Source of the DNA: Domibacillus enclensis
GTDB lineage: Bacteria; Bacillota; Bacilli; Bacillales; Domibacillaceae
Assembly: GCF_900156125.1 (NCBI RefSeq)
Contig: NZ_FTLX01000006.1
Location: forward strand, 124,001 to 188,000
Length of the DNA stretch: 64,000 bases
Direction: 5' to 3'
Part shown: in pieces, positions 15,656 through 25,892 of the stretch
How positions within the stretch are numbered: position 1 is the first letter of the stretch
Layout of the letters: every line of letters starts with the position of its first letter
The notes under the pieces: model-generated
The model's database searches: none
What the model was told of the DNA's origin: nothing
Seen by the model: only the letters and a program-made list of their open reading frames with translations
Made by a program: the position numbers and the translations under genes

Positions 15656-16489
15656 ATGATACTGGGACTTCGTGGGCACGATCTTGACCAAATGCCAGCG
15701 GATCAGCTGGCGCAGACGATTAAGAAAAAAGGCTTTAACGCTGTGCAGCTCGCTGTAGCGAAATCCTTTGACTTTTACACAGGACCAGGCAGCTTAACGA
15801 TGGCTATTTCCCGGGAAATTGGCGAAGCATTCCGTGAGAATGGAGTGAAAATTACGGTGCTTGGCTGCTACATCCATATGATTCATCCGGACCCAGACAT
15901 CCGGAGAAGGGAGTTGGACCGGTTCAAGGAGCATCTCGCTGCAGCGCAGGCGTTCGACTGTCTGCTTGTGGGAACAGAAACGGGAAATGTTCATGCGGAA
16001 ATGGGCTACACGGAAGACAACTTCAAGGAAGAGCCGTTTTTAGCGGTCGTTGACAGTGTAAAAGAATTAGCGGCGGAGGCGGAAAAGCTGAATGTGAAAA
16101 TCGGCATCGAGGCGGGTGTGAATCATCCTATTTACTCCCCGGAAACGATGAAGCGTATGCTCGATCTTGTCGACTCGCCCAATGTCAGGGTGATTTTTGA
16201 TCCGGTGAATTTGCTGACACCGGAAACGTGGAGCCAGCAGCAGGCGATTTACCAGCAGGCGTTTGATTTGTTCGGAGACAAAATTGACGTGCTTCATGCC
16301 AAGGATGTGACGCTAAAAGACGGCCGTCTGCAGCCAGTGCCGGTCGGAAGCGGCTTGATTGATTATGAGGAAGTATTCCGTCTGCTGAAATCTACCGGCC
16401 GTCAGGTTCCAGTCCTGCTGGAAGACGTGCGTGATCCCCACATTGAGAAAAGCCGAACGTTTCTCGTAGCAAAAATCACTGATTTTTAA
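15656..16489 (+). CDS. Sugar phosphate isomerase/epimerase-like TIM-barrel protein
   Basis: The 277-residue protein belongs to the xylose isomerase-like / AP endonuclease 2 superfamily. Metal-site segments of the barrel are visible: KIGIEAGVNHP (Glu and His), VRVIFDPVNLL (Asp) and IDVLHAKDV (His), with LLEDV near the end. It is probably a metal-dependent sugar or sugar-acid isomerase or epimerase acting in the cytoplasm. Its substrate is unknown; position after kdgA and before the yesLMN set suggests a pectin-derived sugar. ATG 15656 follows TGAGGAGGC. A relative of hydroxypyruvate isomerase or inosose dehydratase remains possible. Confidence 0.72.
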   Translation: MILGLRGHDLDQMPADQLAQTIKKKGFNAVQLAVAKSFDFYTGPGSLTMAISREIGEAFRENGVKITVLGCYIHMIHPDPDIRRRELDRFKEHLAAAQAFDCLLVGTETGNVHAEMGYTEDNFKEEPFLAVVDSVKELAAEAEKLNVKIGIEAGVNHPIYSPETMKRMLDLVDSPNVRVIFDPVNLLTPETWSQQQAIYQQAFDLFGDKIDVLHAKDVTLKDGRLQPVPVGSGLIDYEEVFRLLKSTGRQVPVLLEDVRDPHIEKSRTFLVAKITDF

Positions 16490-16562
16490 ACAAAACTCCC
16501 GGAAAAGTACTATTCGATTATTCTGTGAACTCCGATACACTGAAGAAAAAGGGGCTGATCGA

Positions 16563-17198
16563 ATGGTACAGATGATGACAAATGGCGTGTACCGATTTTG
16601 TGAATGGGTGACGCGCCTCGCGTTTTTAAATATTTTATGGATTGCTTTTTCCGTTGCAGGCCTCCTCATTCTCGGCTTTTTTCCGGCAACAGCCGCTTTG
16701 TTTTCCGTGACGCGACGCTGGACGATGGGAGAGCACGATATACCTGTATTTCAAACTTTTTGGACAGCGTACAAGAAGGCATTTTGGCGGTCGAATCAGC
16801 TGGGCCTGCTGATCGTTGTGCCGGCTGTGATGTTCGCGGCGAATTTTATGATTATTGAGCAATACGGGTCGCCCGTGCCAATGATGCCGTACGTGCTGAC
16901 GAGCTTTTTCCTGCTTTATGGAGTAGTTGCATTATTTCTGTTTCCGGTGTATGTTCACTATAACGTTACGATGAAAAAGACTGTCAAATACGCGCTTGTG
17001 ATCGGGCTTTTGCGCCCGGTTCAAACGGTGATTATGGTGGCGAGCCTGCTTGGGATGGCGTATATAATGATGCAGCATATTACGTTTGTTTTATTCTTTA
17101 GTGGAAGCGCTTTCGGATTTGTGCTCATGTGGTTTGCGATGAACGCGTTTGATGCTGTCGCCCGCAAGCAGGAGGAAGCGGCCCTGCAGCAAACGTAA
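16563..17198 (+). CDS. yesL: DUF624 membrane protein (YesL-like)
   Basis: A 211-residue membrane protein of the DUF624 family with about five hydrophobic helices. The N-terminal signature aligns with the copy at 9761: GVYRFCEWVTRLAFLNILWI and ILGFFPATAALFSVTRRW. It stands directly before a YesM-type kinase, the same order as yesL-yesM-yesN in B. subtilis. Its function is unknown; signalling support for the sensor kinase or the importer is an inference from context. ATG 16563 follows AAAAGGGGCTGATCGA. Confidence 0.82.
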   Translation: MVQMMTNGVYRFCEWVTRLAFLNILWIAFSVAGLLILGFFPATAALFSVTRRWTMGEHDIPVFQTFWTAYKKAFWRSNQLGLLIVVPAVMFAANFMIIEQYGSPVPMMPYVLTSFFLLYGVVALFLFPVYVHYNVTMKKTVKYALVIGLLRPVQTVIMVASLLGMAYIMMQHITFVLFFSGSAFGFVLMWFAMNAFDAVARKQEEAALQQT

Positions 17199-17220
17199 TG
17201 CTACGGAAGGGTGCGTGGCC

Positions 17221-19011
17221 GTGAAGCGATTGTGGGACTATCTCGTAATCACGTTTGAAAACCTGAAGATTAAGTACAAGTTTATTTTATTTGTATCGGC
17301 GATTATGTGTGTGTTTTTGCTGTTTACGATTGCCGGTCTGCAATATGCGTTCACAACGTATGATCAGCAAATTTACCGGAAGTCCTCGCAGGTGCTCAGC
17401 ATGTCATCAGACAGTGTGGAAAAGGAGCTGCAGCGGATTCAGGATATTTCCTTTGATATTATTACCGATTCCGTCATTATGCGGGAAACGGTTCATGCGA
17501 AAAAGGAAACGAACCGGTATGAGCAGTATGGCATTCAAACGGCTATCAGCGACAGGCTGAGCGATTATGTCAGCTCGGAAAAGTACATTCACTCGATTTA
17601 TTTAATTGACGTCACCGGGAAGACCTATGCGGCAGGGAACTCGATTGCGCTCTCCGCCGAAGAAGAAAAAGCAAGGCTGGTCGAGATGGCGGCAGCGCGG
17701 GAAGGTGCCAACACATGGGTCACAGCAGATGGAAGTAACCGCTTTCTAACAGCTGCCCGCCAAATACGATCCTACGAAAATTTAAGTATGGAGAATCTGG
17801 GAACGATTGTGATCCGGGTAGATTTGGCGAAAATGGTCGCCGCACTTCCAGAAGAATGGGAGGACACAACGGGCAATATGATGATGTCCACGGGCGAGCA
17901 CGTATTTTTTTCAGAAGAAGACGTGGCGCCGTTTCGTTCGTTTGATTTTTCCGAGCAAACAAAGCAAGGCTATTCGATCAGCGAGCTGAACGGACGCCGC
18001 TACTTTGTGACATACGTGAAAACGTCATTTGCGAACTGGACGTACTGGCACTTCATCCCATTTGACGCCGTGTTCTCCAGCATTACGAAGGTGAAATACT
18101 CCATTATTGCCGCTTTTATTGTGCTGCTGCTGGCTGTCATTGCGACAGTCATTCATTTCACAAGAAAAATTACGACACCGATCGAGGAGCTCGTCAAAAC
18201 GATGCGTCACATACAAAAGGGAGACTTCGCGATCGCAGAAACATTGCCGCCGCCGCCCCGTCATCAGGATGAGATTGGCATGCTGCACCGCGATTTTACG
18301 TTTATGGTTCAGCGGATTAACGAGCTCATTAAAGAAAATTACGAAAAACAGCTCCTCGTCAAAGAAACCGAATTCAAAGCGCTCCAGGCTCAGATTAACC
18401 CGCACTTTTTGTACAACACGCTTGAATCGGTCAACTGGCTGGCGAAAACGAATAAACAGACACAAATCTCTCAAATGGTGGAGTCGCTTGCGTATTTGCT
18501 GCGGAATTCAGTGAATGTGAAAGACGACATTGTGACCATCCGGCACGAAATTGACCTGGTCAGCCATTACGTGACCATTCAAAAATATCGCTTTGAGGAG
18601 CGACTGGACTTTCATATTGAAGTGGAAGAAGAAGTGTACGACTGCTGCATTCCGAAGCTGACGATTCAGCCGTTGATTGAAAATGCCATTCATTACGCAC
18701 TGGAGAAAATCATTGAGCCGTGTACGATTACGATCAAGGCCTATCACCAAAATGGCGCCGTCTTTGTCACGGTTGAAGATAACGGACCAGGCATGGATGC
18801 TCAGTTTATAAACAAGCTGCGGAGAGGGGAAGTGCAGACGCGCGGAACCGGCATCGGGCTGAAAAATATTGATGAACGGACAAAGCTGTTTTTCGGGGAG
18901 CAATACGGATTGTCCATTCACAGTGTTCAAGGAAGCGGCACAGCCGTAACCGTTTTTTTACCTTATGAAAAAGGGGAGAAACAATATGTACAAAGTGTTG
19001 CTGGCAGATGA
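17221..19011 (+). CDS. yesM: Sensor histidine kinase (YesM-like)
   Basis: A membrane sensor kinase of 596 residues. TM1 lies near 17-40 and TM2 near 290-310, enclosing an extracellular Cache-like sensor. HAMP follows, then the His_kinase domain with QINPHFLYNTLESVNWLAK (around residue 390; the His is the phosphorylation site). The ATPase part has ENAIHYALEK and EDNGPGMD. It phosphorylates the next gene product. The open frame reaches back to 17149, but GTG 17221 lies nine bases after GGAAGGG (17205-17211) and gives the normal short cytoplasmic start. By analogy with YesM, it would sense rhamnogalacturonan fragments, perhaps through the YesO-type lipoprotein. Confidence 0.88.
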   Translation: MKRLWDYLVITFENLKIKYKFILFVSAIMCVFLLFTIAGLQYAFTTYDQQIYRKSSQVLSMSSDSVEKELQRIQDISFDIITDSVIMRETVHAKKETNRYEQYGIQTAISDRLSDYVSSEKYIHSIYLIDVTGKTYAAGNSIALSAEEEKARLVEMAAAREGANTWVTADGSNRFLTAARQIRSYENLSMENLGTIVIRVDLAKMVAALPEEWEDTTGNMMMSTGEHVFFSEEDVAPFRSFDFSEQTKQGYSISELNGRRYFVTYVKTSFANWTYWHFIPFDAVFSSITKVKYSIIAAFIVLLLAVIATVIHFTRKITTPIEELVKTMRHIQKGDFAIAETLPPPPRHQDEIGMLHRDFTFMVQRINELIKENYEKQLLVKETEFKALQAQINPHFLYNTLESVNWLAKTNKQTQISQMVESLAYLLRNSVNVKDDIVTIRHEIDLVSHYVTIQKYRFEERLDFHIEVEEEVYDCCIPKLTIQPLIENAIHYALEKIIEPCTITIKAYHQNGAVFVTVEDNGPGMDAQFINKLRRGEVQTRGTGIGLKNIDERTKLFFGEQYGLSIHSVQGSGTAVTVFLPYEKGEKQYVQSVAGR

Positions 19012-19729
19012 TGAACGCATTATTCTTGAAGGAATTTCCAATGTGATTGATTGGGCATCACTTGACACAGAGCTCATCGCAACGGCACGAAACGGCATTG
19101 AAGCGTATGAAAAGATTACGGAATTCCAGCCGCATATTGTCATCAGTGACATTAAAATGCCGGGAATGGACGGACTGGAGCTGGCGGGCAAGGTGCGGGC
19201 GGATTATCCAGACATTCAGTTTATTGTGCTGTCAGGCTTTAGCGAGTTTGAATATGCGCGCTGTGCGATGCAGCACGGTGTCCGGAATTATTTGCTGAAG
19301 CCGTGCAACGAAGCGGATATTATTGAAACGGTCACAGAGGCCGTGGATGAGCTGAAGCGCAAGGAGCCGCAAACAGAAGAACGGACGCAGTGCAAGGACT
19401 ATTCACCGGTCGTCAACGAAGTCGTCGATATTATTTATGAGCACTTCAGTGACAAGCACGTGTCGCTAAAATGGGTTGCAGGAGAAATGCTTTACATGAA
19501 TGCCGACTATCTCGGCAAGCTGTTCAAGCAGGAAACAGGGGAGCGGTTTTCCGGCTTTTTAACAAAGGTCCGCATTGAAGCCGCGATCAAGCAAATTGGC
19601 GAACTGGACGATGTCCGTGTCGCAGATTTAGCCGAGCGGACAGGGTTCGGCGACAACCCGCAATACTTCAGCCAGGTGTTCAAAAAATATACAGGCTGCA
19701 CGCCATCAGAATACCGCAAATCCTCGTGA
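18986..19729 (+). CDS. yesN: Response regulator with AraC-type DNA-binding domain (YesN-like)
   Basis: A 247-residue response regulator. The receiver domain has Asp8-Asp9, the phospho-acceptor Asp55 (VISDIKMPGMDG) and the Lys in NYLLKPCNE. After a short linker, a double helix-turn-helix of the AraC family ends at YRKSS. B. subtilis YesN is about 368 residues, so the middle linker is much shorter here. ATG 18986 after AAAAAGGGGAGAA is used; the gene overlaps yesM by 26 bases. The likely target is the yesO promoter, about 200 bases downstream. Confidence 0.88.
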   Translation: MYKVLLADDERIILEGISNVIDWASLDTELIATARNGIEAYEKITEFQPHIVISDIKMPGMDGLELAGKVRADYPDIQFIVLSGFSEFEYARCAMQHGVRNYLLKPCNEADIIETVTEAVDELKRKEPQTEERTQCKDYSPVVNEVVDIIYEHFSDKHVSLKWVAGEMLYMNADYLGKLFKQETGERFSGFLTKVRIEAAIKQIGELDDVRVADLAERTGFGDNPQYFSQVFKKYTGCTPSEYRKSS

Positions 19730-19730
19730 A

Positions 19731-19762
19731 CAGATCCGCATCCTTTGCAGGTCTGTTTTTTT
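19731..19762 (+). terminator. Rho-independent terminator after yesN
   Basis: A hairpin with arms ACAGATC and GGTCTGT (one G-T pair) is followed by a run of T residues to 19762. It would end the yesLMN transcript before element C and the yesO promoter. Confidence 0.6.
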
Positions 19763-19773
19763 ATTGTGTGGTT

Positions 19774-19888
19774 GGCCGGAAAACCGGAAAAGAAAGGATA
19801 GGACCGGATTCCTCATCGTGATGACCGGAAAAAGGAGAATTCAATCATCGGACAAGCGAATCCGGTCCACCAGAGAAGATTTCCGGTC
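19774..19888. repeat. Mirrored 20-bp ladder element C (core GACCGG)
   Basis: Core copies occur at 19782 (AACCGG), 19802 and 19823 (GACCGG), with an extra GGCCGG at 19774. Inverted CCGGTC copies lie at 19862 and 19883. Steps are 20-21 bases on each arm. GGACCGGATT (19801-19810) pairs perfectly with AATCCGGTCC (19859-19868). The expected inner inverted copy near 19842 is missing or decayed. It is related to element B in sequence: both have ACCGGAAAAG followed about 8 bases later by GGACCGGATT. It sits between the yesN terminator and the yesO promoter. Confidence 0.7.
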
Positions 19889-19921
19889 GAAAAAAGAGGC
19901 ATCACTGTTTTCTGAACATTG

Positions 19922-21319
<1,398 letters not shown>

Positions 21320-21343
21320 TTCAAAAACAGAACAGCCCCGACT

Positions 21344-21414
21344 TTGGCGCAATTAAACAAAGTAAGGCGCAATTCCTGATTAATTGCGCCTTACTGGTCA
21401 TAATTGCGCCAAAT
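21344..21414. repeat. Mirrored 20-bp ladder element D (core GGCGCAATT) between yesO and yesP
   Basis: GGCGCAATT occurs at 21346 and 21366 and its reverse complement AATTGCGCC at 21382 and 21402, all in 20-base steps. The inner pair GTAAGGCGCAATT / AATTGCGCCTTAC and the outer pair TTTGGCGCAATTA / TAATTGCGCCAAA are each perfect over 13 bases. They are separated by unpaired blocks of about six bases on each side. As RNA this would be a very stable two-step hairpin with no T-run after it. It lies inside the operon, between the binding-protein gene and the permease genes. Confidence 0.85.
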
Positions 21415-21458
21415 AAATGGCGTTAAAGGCCTTAAACTAAAAAAGGATGTGACCCCAA

Positions 21459-22358
21459 ATGAAACTACGCCCGGCAGGAGATAATCTCGCAGGCTATGCT
21501 TTTATCTCTCCATTCATTATTGGATTTCTTGCCTTCACTATTATCCCGATGATTGCTTCACTTTATTTATCATTCACCAGCTACGATTTATTCACCACTC
21601 CACAGTGGATTGGGCTCGGCAATTACATTGAGATGTTCACAGGAGACGAAAAGTATTGGACGACGATTAAAGTCACGTTTACGTACGTGCTGGCCGGTGT
21701 GCCGTTACGTCTCGCTTTTGCCTTGCTTGTCGCGATGCTGCTTAACCGGGCTTCCCGCATGGTCGGCATTTACCGGACGATGTTTTACCTGCCGTCCATC
21801 ATTGGCGGAAGTGTTGCGGTTGCGATTATGTGGCGCAATATTTTCGGGAATGAAGGAACGATCAACCAGCTGCTGTTTTTCATGGGCATTGACAAGCAAA
21901 TCTTCTGGTACCAGGATCCGACCTCGGCCCTTTGGACATTGATTTTGCTTTCGGTCTGGCAATTTGGCTCATCGATGCTGATCTTCCTTGCCGGCTTAAA
22001 AAACATTTCACCTGAATATTATGAAGCCGCAAGTGTGGACGGCGCGAATCCGTTTCAAAAGTTTTTCAAAATTACACTGCCGCTGTTAAGCCCGATCATT
22101 TTCTTTAACATGGTAATGCAGACAATTTCCGCGTTTATGACGTTTACGCCGGCTTACATCATCTCTAAAGGAGAAGGCGGTCCACTTGATGGAACGCTGC
22201 TGTACTCGCTTTACTTGTTCCAAAAAGCATTTAACTTCTTCCAGATGGGCTATGCCTCTGCGATGGCATGGGTGATGCTGTTGATCGTCGGCCTGTTGAC
22301 ATTGATCTTATTTAAAACATCAAAATACTGGGTGCATTACGAATCAAAGGAGGGGTAA
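21459..22358 (+). CDS. yesP: ABC importer permease (YesP-like)
   Basis: A 299-residue permease of the MalF/UgpA type with about six membrane helices. The EAA loop is EYYEAASVDGANPFQKFFKI (around residues 186-205). The N-terminus (RPAGDNLAGYAFISPFIIGF) is typical. It pairs with the YesQ-like permease encoded three bases downstream. The start ATG 21459 follows AAAAGGATG. It is the inner-membrane half of the second pectic oligosaccharide importer; the ATPase is not encoded here. Confidence 0.88.
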   Translation: MKLRPAGDNLAGYAFISPFIIGFLAFTIIPMIASLYLSFTSYDLFTTPQWIGLGNYIEMFTGDEKYWTTIKVTFTYVLAGVPLRLAFALLVAMLLNRASRMVGIYRTMFYLPSIIGGSVAVAIMWRNIFGNEGTINQLLFFMGIDKQIFWYQDPTSALWTLILLSVWQFGSSMLIFLAGLKNISPEYYEAASVDGANPFQKFFKITLPLLSPIIFFNMVMQTISAFMTFTPAYIISKGEGGPLDGTLLYSLYLFQKAFNFFQMGYASAMAWVMLLIVGLLTLILFKTSKYWVHYESKEG

Positions 22359-22361
22359 CCA

Positions 22362-23252
22362 ATGAAAGCTATTCAAGAATCACCTCAGGCGGAGCCCCGG
22401 CAGCTTCACATGAACAAGCCGAAATTCAAATGGAAAAAGTGGATGTACCATCTCGTCACGGGCTTATTCGCCCTGTTAATGCTGTATCCGATTATCTGGC
22501 TGCTCATGAGCTCGTTTAAAGAAAGCTCTGAAGTGTTTGTGACGGCCCACTCGCTTATTCCAGATCCGTTTATTTGGAGCAACTACGCGCAGGGCTGGGA
22601 AGGCATTGCCGGCCAGTCGTTTGGAACCTTTATTAAAAACTCGCTCATCATTGTCGGATTTTCCACAATCGGAGCGGTCATTTCTTCTGCGCTGATCGCG
22701 TACGGCTTTGCCCGTATTTCGTTTAAAGGAAAAGCGTTCTGGTTCGGCTGCATGATGGTATCCATGATGCTTCCACACGAAGTCGTTATGATCCCGCAAT
22801 ACATTATTTTCGCCAAAATCGGCTGGCTGAATTCGTTTCTGCCGATCATTGTGCCGCAATTTTTCGGCCACGCGTTTTTCATTTTCTTAATGGTTCAGTT
22901 TATCCGCAACATCCCAATTGAGCTGGATGAAGCCGCGCGTATTGATGGCTGCGGACGGTTCAGTATTTTCTACCGCGTAATTTTGCCGCTGATCGTTCCG
23001 GCGATGGCTACGGCTGCTATTTTCTCCTTCTATTGGAAATGGGAGGACTTGATCAACCCGGTGCTTTACTTGAACAGCCCGGATAAATACCCGGTGTCAC
23101 TGGCGCTGAAGCTGTTTCTTGATTCAGAAACAGCATCCAACTGGGGAGCGATGTTCGCGATGTCAGTCGTATCGCTTCTGCCGGTCATCCTCATTTTCTT
23201 CTTGTTCCAGAAGTACATTGTGGAAGGCATCAGCACGAGCGGATTGAAATAA
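22362..23252 (+). CDS. yesQ: ABC importer permease (YesQ-like)
   Basis: A 296-residue MalG-type permease partner of YesP. It has an N-terminal cytoplasmic tail, about six helices and the EAA loop [20 protein letters not shown] (around residues 185-204). The C-terminal [14 protein letters not shown] is the family ending. GGAGGGGT lies before ATG 22362, three bases after yesP. Together with yesO and yesP it makes an importer distinct from ytcQ-yteP-ytcP. Substrates are inferred from B. subtilis. Confidence 0.88.
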   Translation: MKAIQESPQAEPRQLHMNKPKFKWKKWMYHLVTGLFALLMLYPIIWLLMSSFKESSEVFVTAHSLIPDPFIWSNYAQGWEGIAGQSFGTFIKNSLIIVGFSTIGAVISSALIAYGFARISFKGKAFWFGCMMVSMMLPHEVVMIPQYIIFAKIGWLNSFLPIIVPQFFGHAFFIFLMVQFIRNIPIELDEAARIDGCGRFSIFYRVILPLIVPAMATAAIFSFYWKWEDLINPVLYLNSPDKYPVSLALKLFLDSETASNWGAMFAMSVVSLLPVILIFFLFQKYIVEGISTSGLK

Positions 23253-23267
23253 GAAAGGAGCACAAGG

Positions 23268-25892
23268 ATGAAGATTTTCTTAGCGGGCGATTCGACGGTT
23301 GCCAGCTGCCCTCCTCATGAAGCCCCAATGGCAGGGTGGGGACAGGTGGCGGCGGAGTTTTTCAATGAAAACATAACGGTTGTGAATGCCGCAAAAGGCG
23401 GCCGCAGCTCCAACAGCTTTATTGAAGAGGGACTGCTGGACGGCATTTGGGAAGCGATTGCGCCGGGAGACTACCTGTTTATTCAGTTTGGCCATAACGA
23501 CCAGAAAGAGTTCGGGACAAAGCCGTGGACAACGTTTTCGCATTATTTGACCCAGTACATTGATGGAGCGAGAGAGCGGGGAGCCATTCCGGTGCTTGTC
23601 ACGTCCGTTCAGCGCCGCACGTTTGGAGAGGACGGCATGATTCACAGCTCGCTCGGTGAGTACCCGGATTCAATGAGACAGCTCGCCGATGAAAAGGACG
23701 TACCGCTCATTGATTTGCATGAAAAAACGAAAACGCTGTACGAATCTTATGGACCAGACCGTTCCACCGAGCTGTTCACGTGGCTGGCGCCGGGCGAAAA
23801 CGGCAACTATCCGGACGGCGTCCAGGATAATACCCATTTTTGTGAAACGGGTGCCCGTGCCGTTGCTTCACTCGTTGTAGAAGGAATTAAAGAATTGAAT
23901 TTGCCGCTGAAGGCGTATATAAAGAAGCCGGCTGGCAAGCTGTATCACGGTGCCTGCTTTTACCCGGAGCTATGGGATGAAAAGACGGTTGCTGAAGATA
24001 TGGAATGGATGAAAAAAACCGGCATCAATGTTGTCCGTATCGGCGAGTTTGCCTGGTCGAAGCTGGAGCCGGAGGAAGGACGCATCGACGTCTCCTTTTT
24101 AGTGGATATAATCAAGCGCCTGCATGAAAACGGGATTGAAACGGTGCTTTGTACGCCGACACCGACACCGCCGATCTGGTTCTCACATGGCCACCCCGAG
24201 CGAATGCACGTCGATCAGGAGGGCCAGGTGATGAGCCACGGCTCCCGTCAGCACGCCTGCACAAATAATGCGTATTTCCGTGAAAAAGCGGCACAGATCA
24301 CGGAAGAGCTGGCGAAAAAAGCCGGACATCTCCCGGGGCTGATTGCCTGGCAGCTTGATAATGAATTCAAGTGCCATATCGCCGAGTGTATGTGCAGTAC
24401 GTGCAAGGGGCTCTGGCATGAATGGCTGGAAGATCGCTACGGCACCATTGACCGTTTAAATGAAGAATGGGGCACGCACATCTGGAGCGAATATTATCAG
24501 TCATTTGAGCAAGTTCCACAGCCTGCAGCAACGCCGTTTCTCCATCATTCTTCTTTGCAGACGATGTACCGGCTTTTTTCCACAGAAAAAATCGCCGAGT
24601 TCGCCGATGAGCAGGCAGCGATCATCCGCCGGCATTCCGACCTGCCAATTACGCATAACAGTACACTGATGTTTTCAGTAGACAATGAACGGCTGTTTCA
24701 ACATCTTGATTTTGCGTCATTTGACACGTACGCGCCGCAGGGAAAACTGGAATCTTACGTTTTAAATTGCGACATTTGGCGGAACATCAAGAAAAACACG
24801 CCGTACTGGGTGATGGAAACGAGCACATCATATGCCGCCTCACTGGAAAGCTATGCACATCCGCACGCGAACGGCTACTTGCAGGCAGAAGCGGTAGCAG
24901 CGTATGCACTCGGAGGACAAGGCTTCTGCTATTGGCTCTGGCGCCAGCAGCGGACGGGATCGGAGCAGCCTCACAGTGCAGTGATTAGTGCCTGGGGAGA
25001 GCCGTCTATCGGATATGAAAACGTTCTGCAGGTGGAAGAAGCACGAAAAAAAATCGAACCGCTTATGCTTGCGACAAAACCTGTACAAGCGCACGTGGCC
25101 ATGACGTATTCAGACAAAGCCCGCATGTTCCATCAAACAGAGCCTCATAACGGCATCCGCTACAAAGACATGATGACAGATTTATACAATGTATTGTTAA
25201 CAGAAGGGCTGCACCGGGATGTCATTTTTGAGGGAGCAGAGCTGGATGGCTACAAGCTGCTGTTCACTCCGCTGCTGCCGCACGTATCGGAAGACTATTT
25301 ATCGAAGGCAAAAGCGTTTGTGGAATCAGGCGGCATCTGGATTGTCGGTCCGATGACAGGCGGGCGGACTGGTGAGCATACGATTCACACAAGCTGTGCG
25401 CTTGGTGAAGTAGAAAAATGGACAGGGGTTAAAACACTGTTTACCTTTCCGATGGATGAACAAACGACGACAGGAGAAGCGTTCGGCGAAACGGCACCGC
25501 TCGGTTTATGGAGCGCCGTTTTTGATGCCGATGCTGCCGTCGGGACGATTAAAAGCGGCGTCGCCACCGGTAAAGCCTTTTTAAGCGAAACCGCCATTGG
25601 CAAAGGAAAAGTCGTGATGCTTGGGTCAATGCCGATGGGAGATGACGGCAACAAGCTGCTGAAGCGAATGATCCGGCATTATGCAGAAGAAGCAGGTGTC
25701 ACAGTGAAAACAGACGCGTCGCCAGGCACGATTGTCGCTCCGCGAATGGGAGATGACGGCAAGGAAGTGTGGATCGTCGTGAATATGGACGGCAAAGGCG
25801 GGACGGTCACCATTCCATCGAAAGGAAGCGTCACTGTCGAACCTCATGGATACAGCATTCATCAAGTAACAAAAGAGGAGGTCCATTCATGA
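23268..25892 (+). CDS. Fused rhamnogalacturonan acetylesterase (SGNH) and GH42 beta-galactosidase
   Basis: One unbroken 874-residue frame joins two enzymes that B. subtilis encodes as adjacent genes yesY and yesZ. Residues 1 to ~220 are an SGNH esterase: GDS with Ser9, GGRSS (44-48), GHND (75-78) and DNTH with Asp187 and His190. Residues ~224-874 are GH42: TPTPTPPIWFSHGHPE, acid/base Glu366 in WQLDNEF, nucleophile Glu517 in VMETS, and the zinc cysteines 331, 374, 376 and 379. There is no signal peptide. It should deacetylate imported rhamnogalacturonan fragments and remove galactose- or galacturonate-type residues. The linker is very short (IKKPAGK). ATG 23268 follows AGAAAGGAGCA, and the end overlaps the next gene by four bases. 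Confidence 0.88.
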   Translation: MKIFLAGDSTVASCPPHEAPMAGWGQVAAEFFNENITVVNAAKGGRSSNSFIEEGLLDGIWEAIAPGDYLFIQFGHNDQKEFGTKPWTTFSHYLTQYIDGARERGAIPVLVTSVQRRTFGEDGMIHSSLGEYPDSMRQLADEKDVPLIDLHEKTKTLYESYGPDRSTELFTWLAPGENGNYPDGVQDNTHFCETGARAVASLVVEGIKELNLPLKAYIKKPAGKLYHGACFYPELWDEKTVAEDMEWMKKTGINVVRIGEFAWSKLEPEEGRIDVSFLVDIIKRLHENGIETVLCTPTPTPPIWFSHGHPERMHVDQEGQVMSHGSRQHACTNNAYFREKAAQITEELAKKAGHLPGLIAWQLDNEFKCHIAECMCSTCKGLWHEWLEDRYGTIDRLNEEWGTHIWSEYYQSFEQVPQPAATPFLHHSSLQTMYRLFSTEKIAEFADEQAAIIRRHSDLPITHNSTLMFSVDNERLFQHLDFASFDTYAPQGKLESYVLNCDIWRNIKKNTPYWVMETSTSYAASLESYAHPHANGYLQAEAVAAYALGGQGFCYWLWRQQRTGSEQPHSAVISAWGEPSIGYENVLQVEEARKKIEPLMLATKPVQAHVAMTYSDKARMFHQTEPHNGIRYKDMMTDLYNVLLTEGLHRDVIFEGAELDGYKLLFTPLLPHVSEDYLSKAKAFVESGGIWIVGPMTGGRTGEHTIHTSCALGEVEKWTGVKTLFTFPMDEQTTTGEAFGETAPLGLWSAVFDADAAVGTIKSGVATGKAFLSETAIGKGKVVMLGSMPMGDDGNKLLKRMIRHYAEEAGVTVKTDASPGTIVAPRMGDDGKEVWIVVNMDGKGGTVTIPSKGSVTVEPHGYSIHQVTKEEVHS

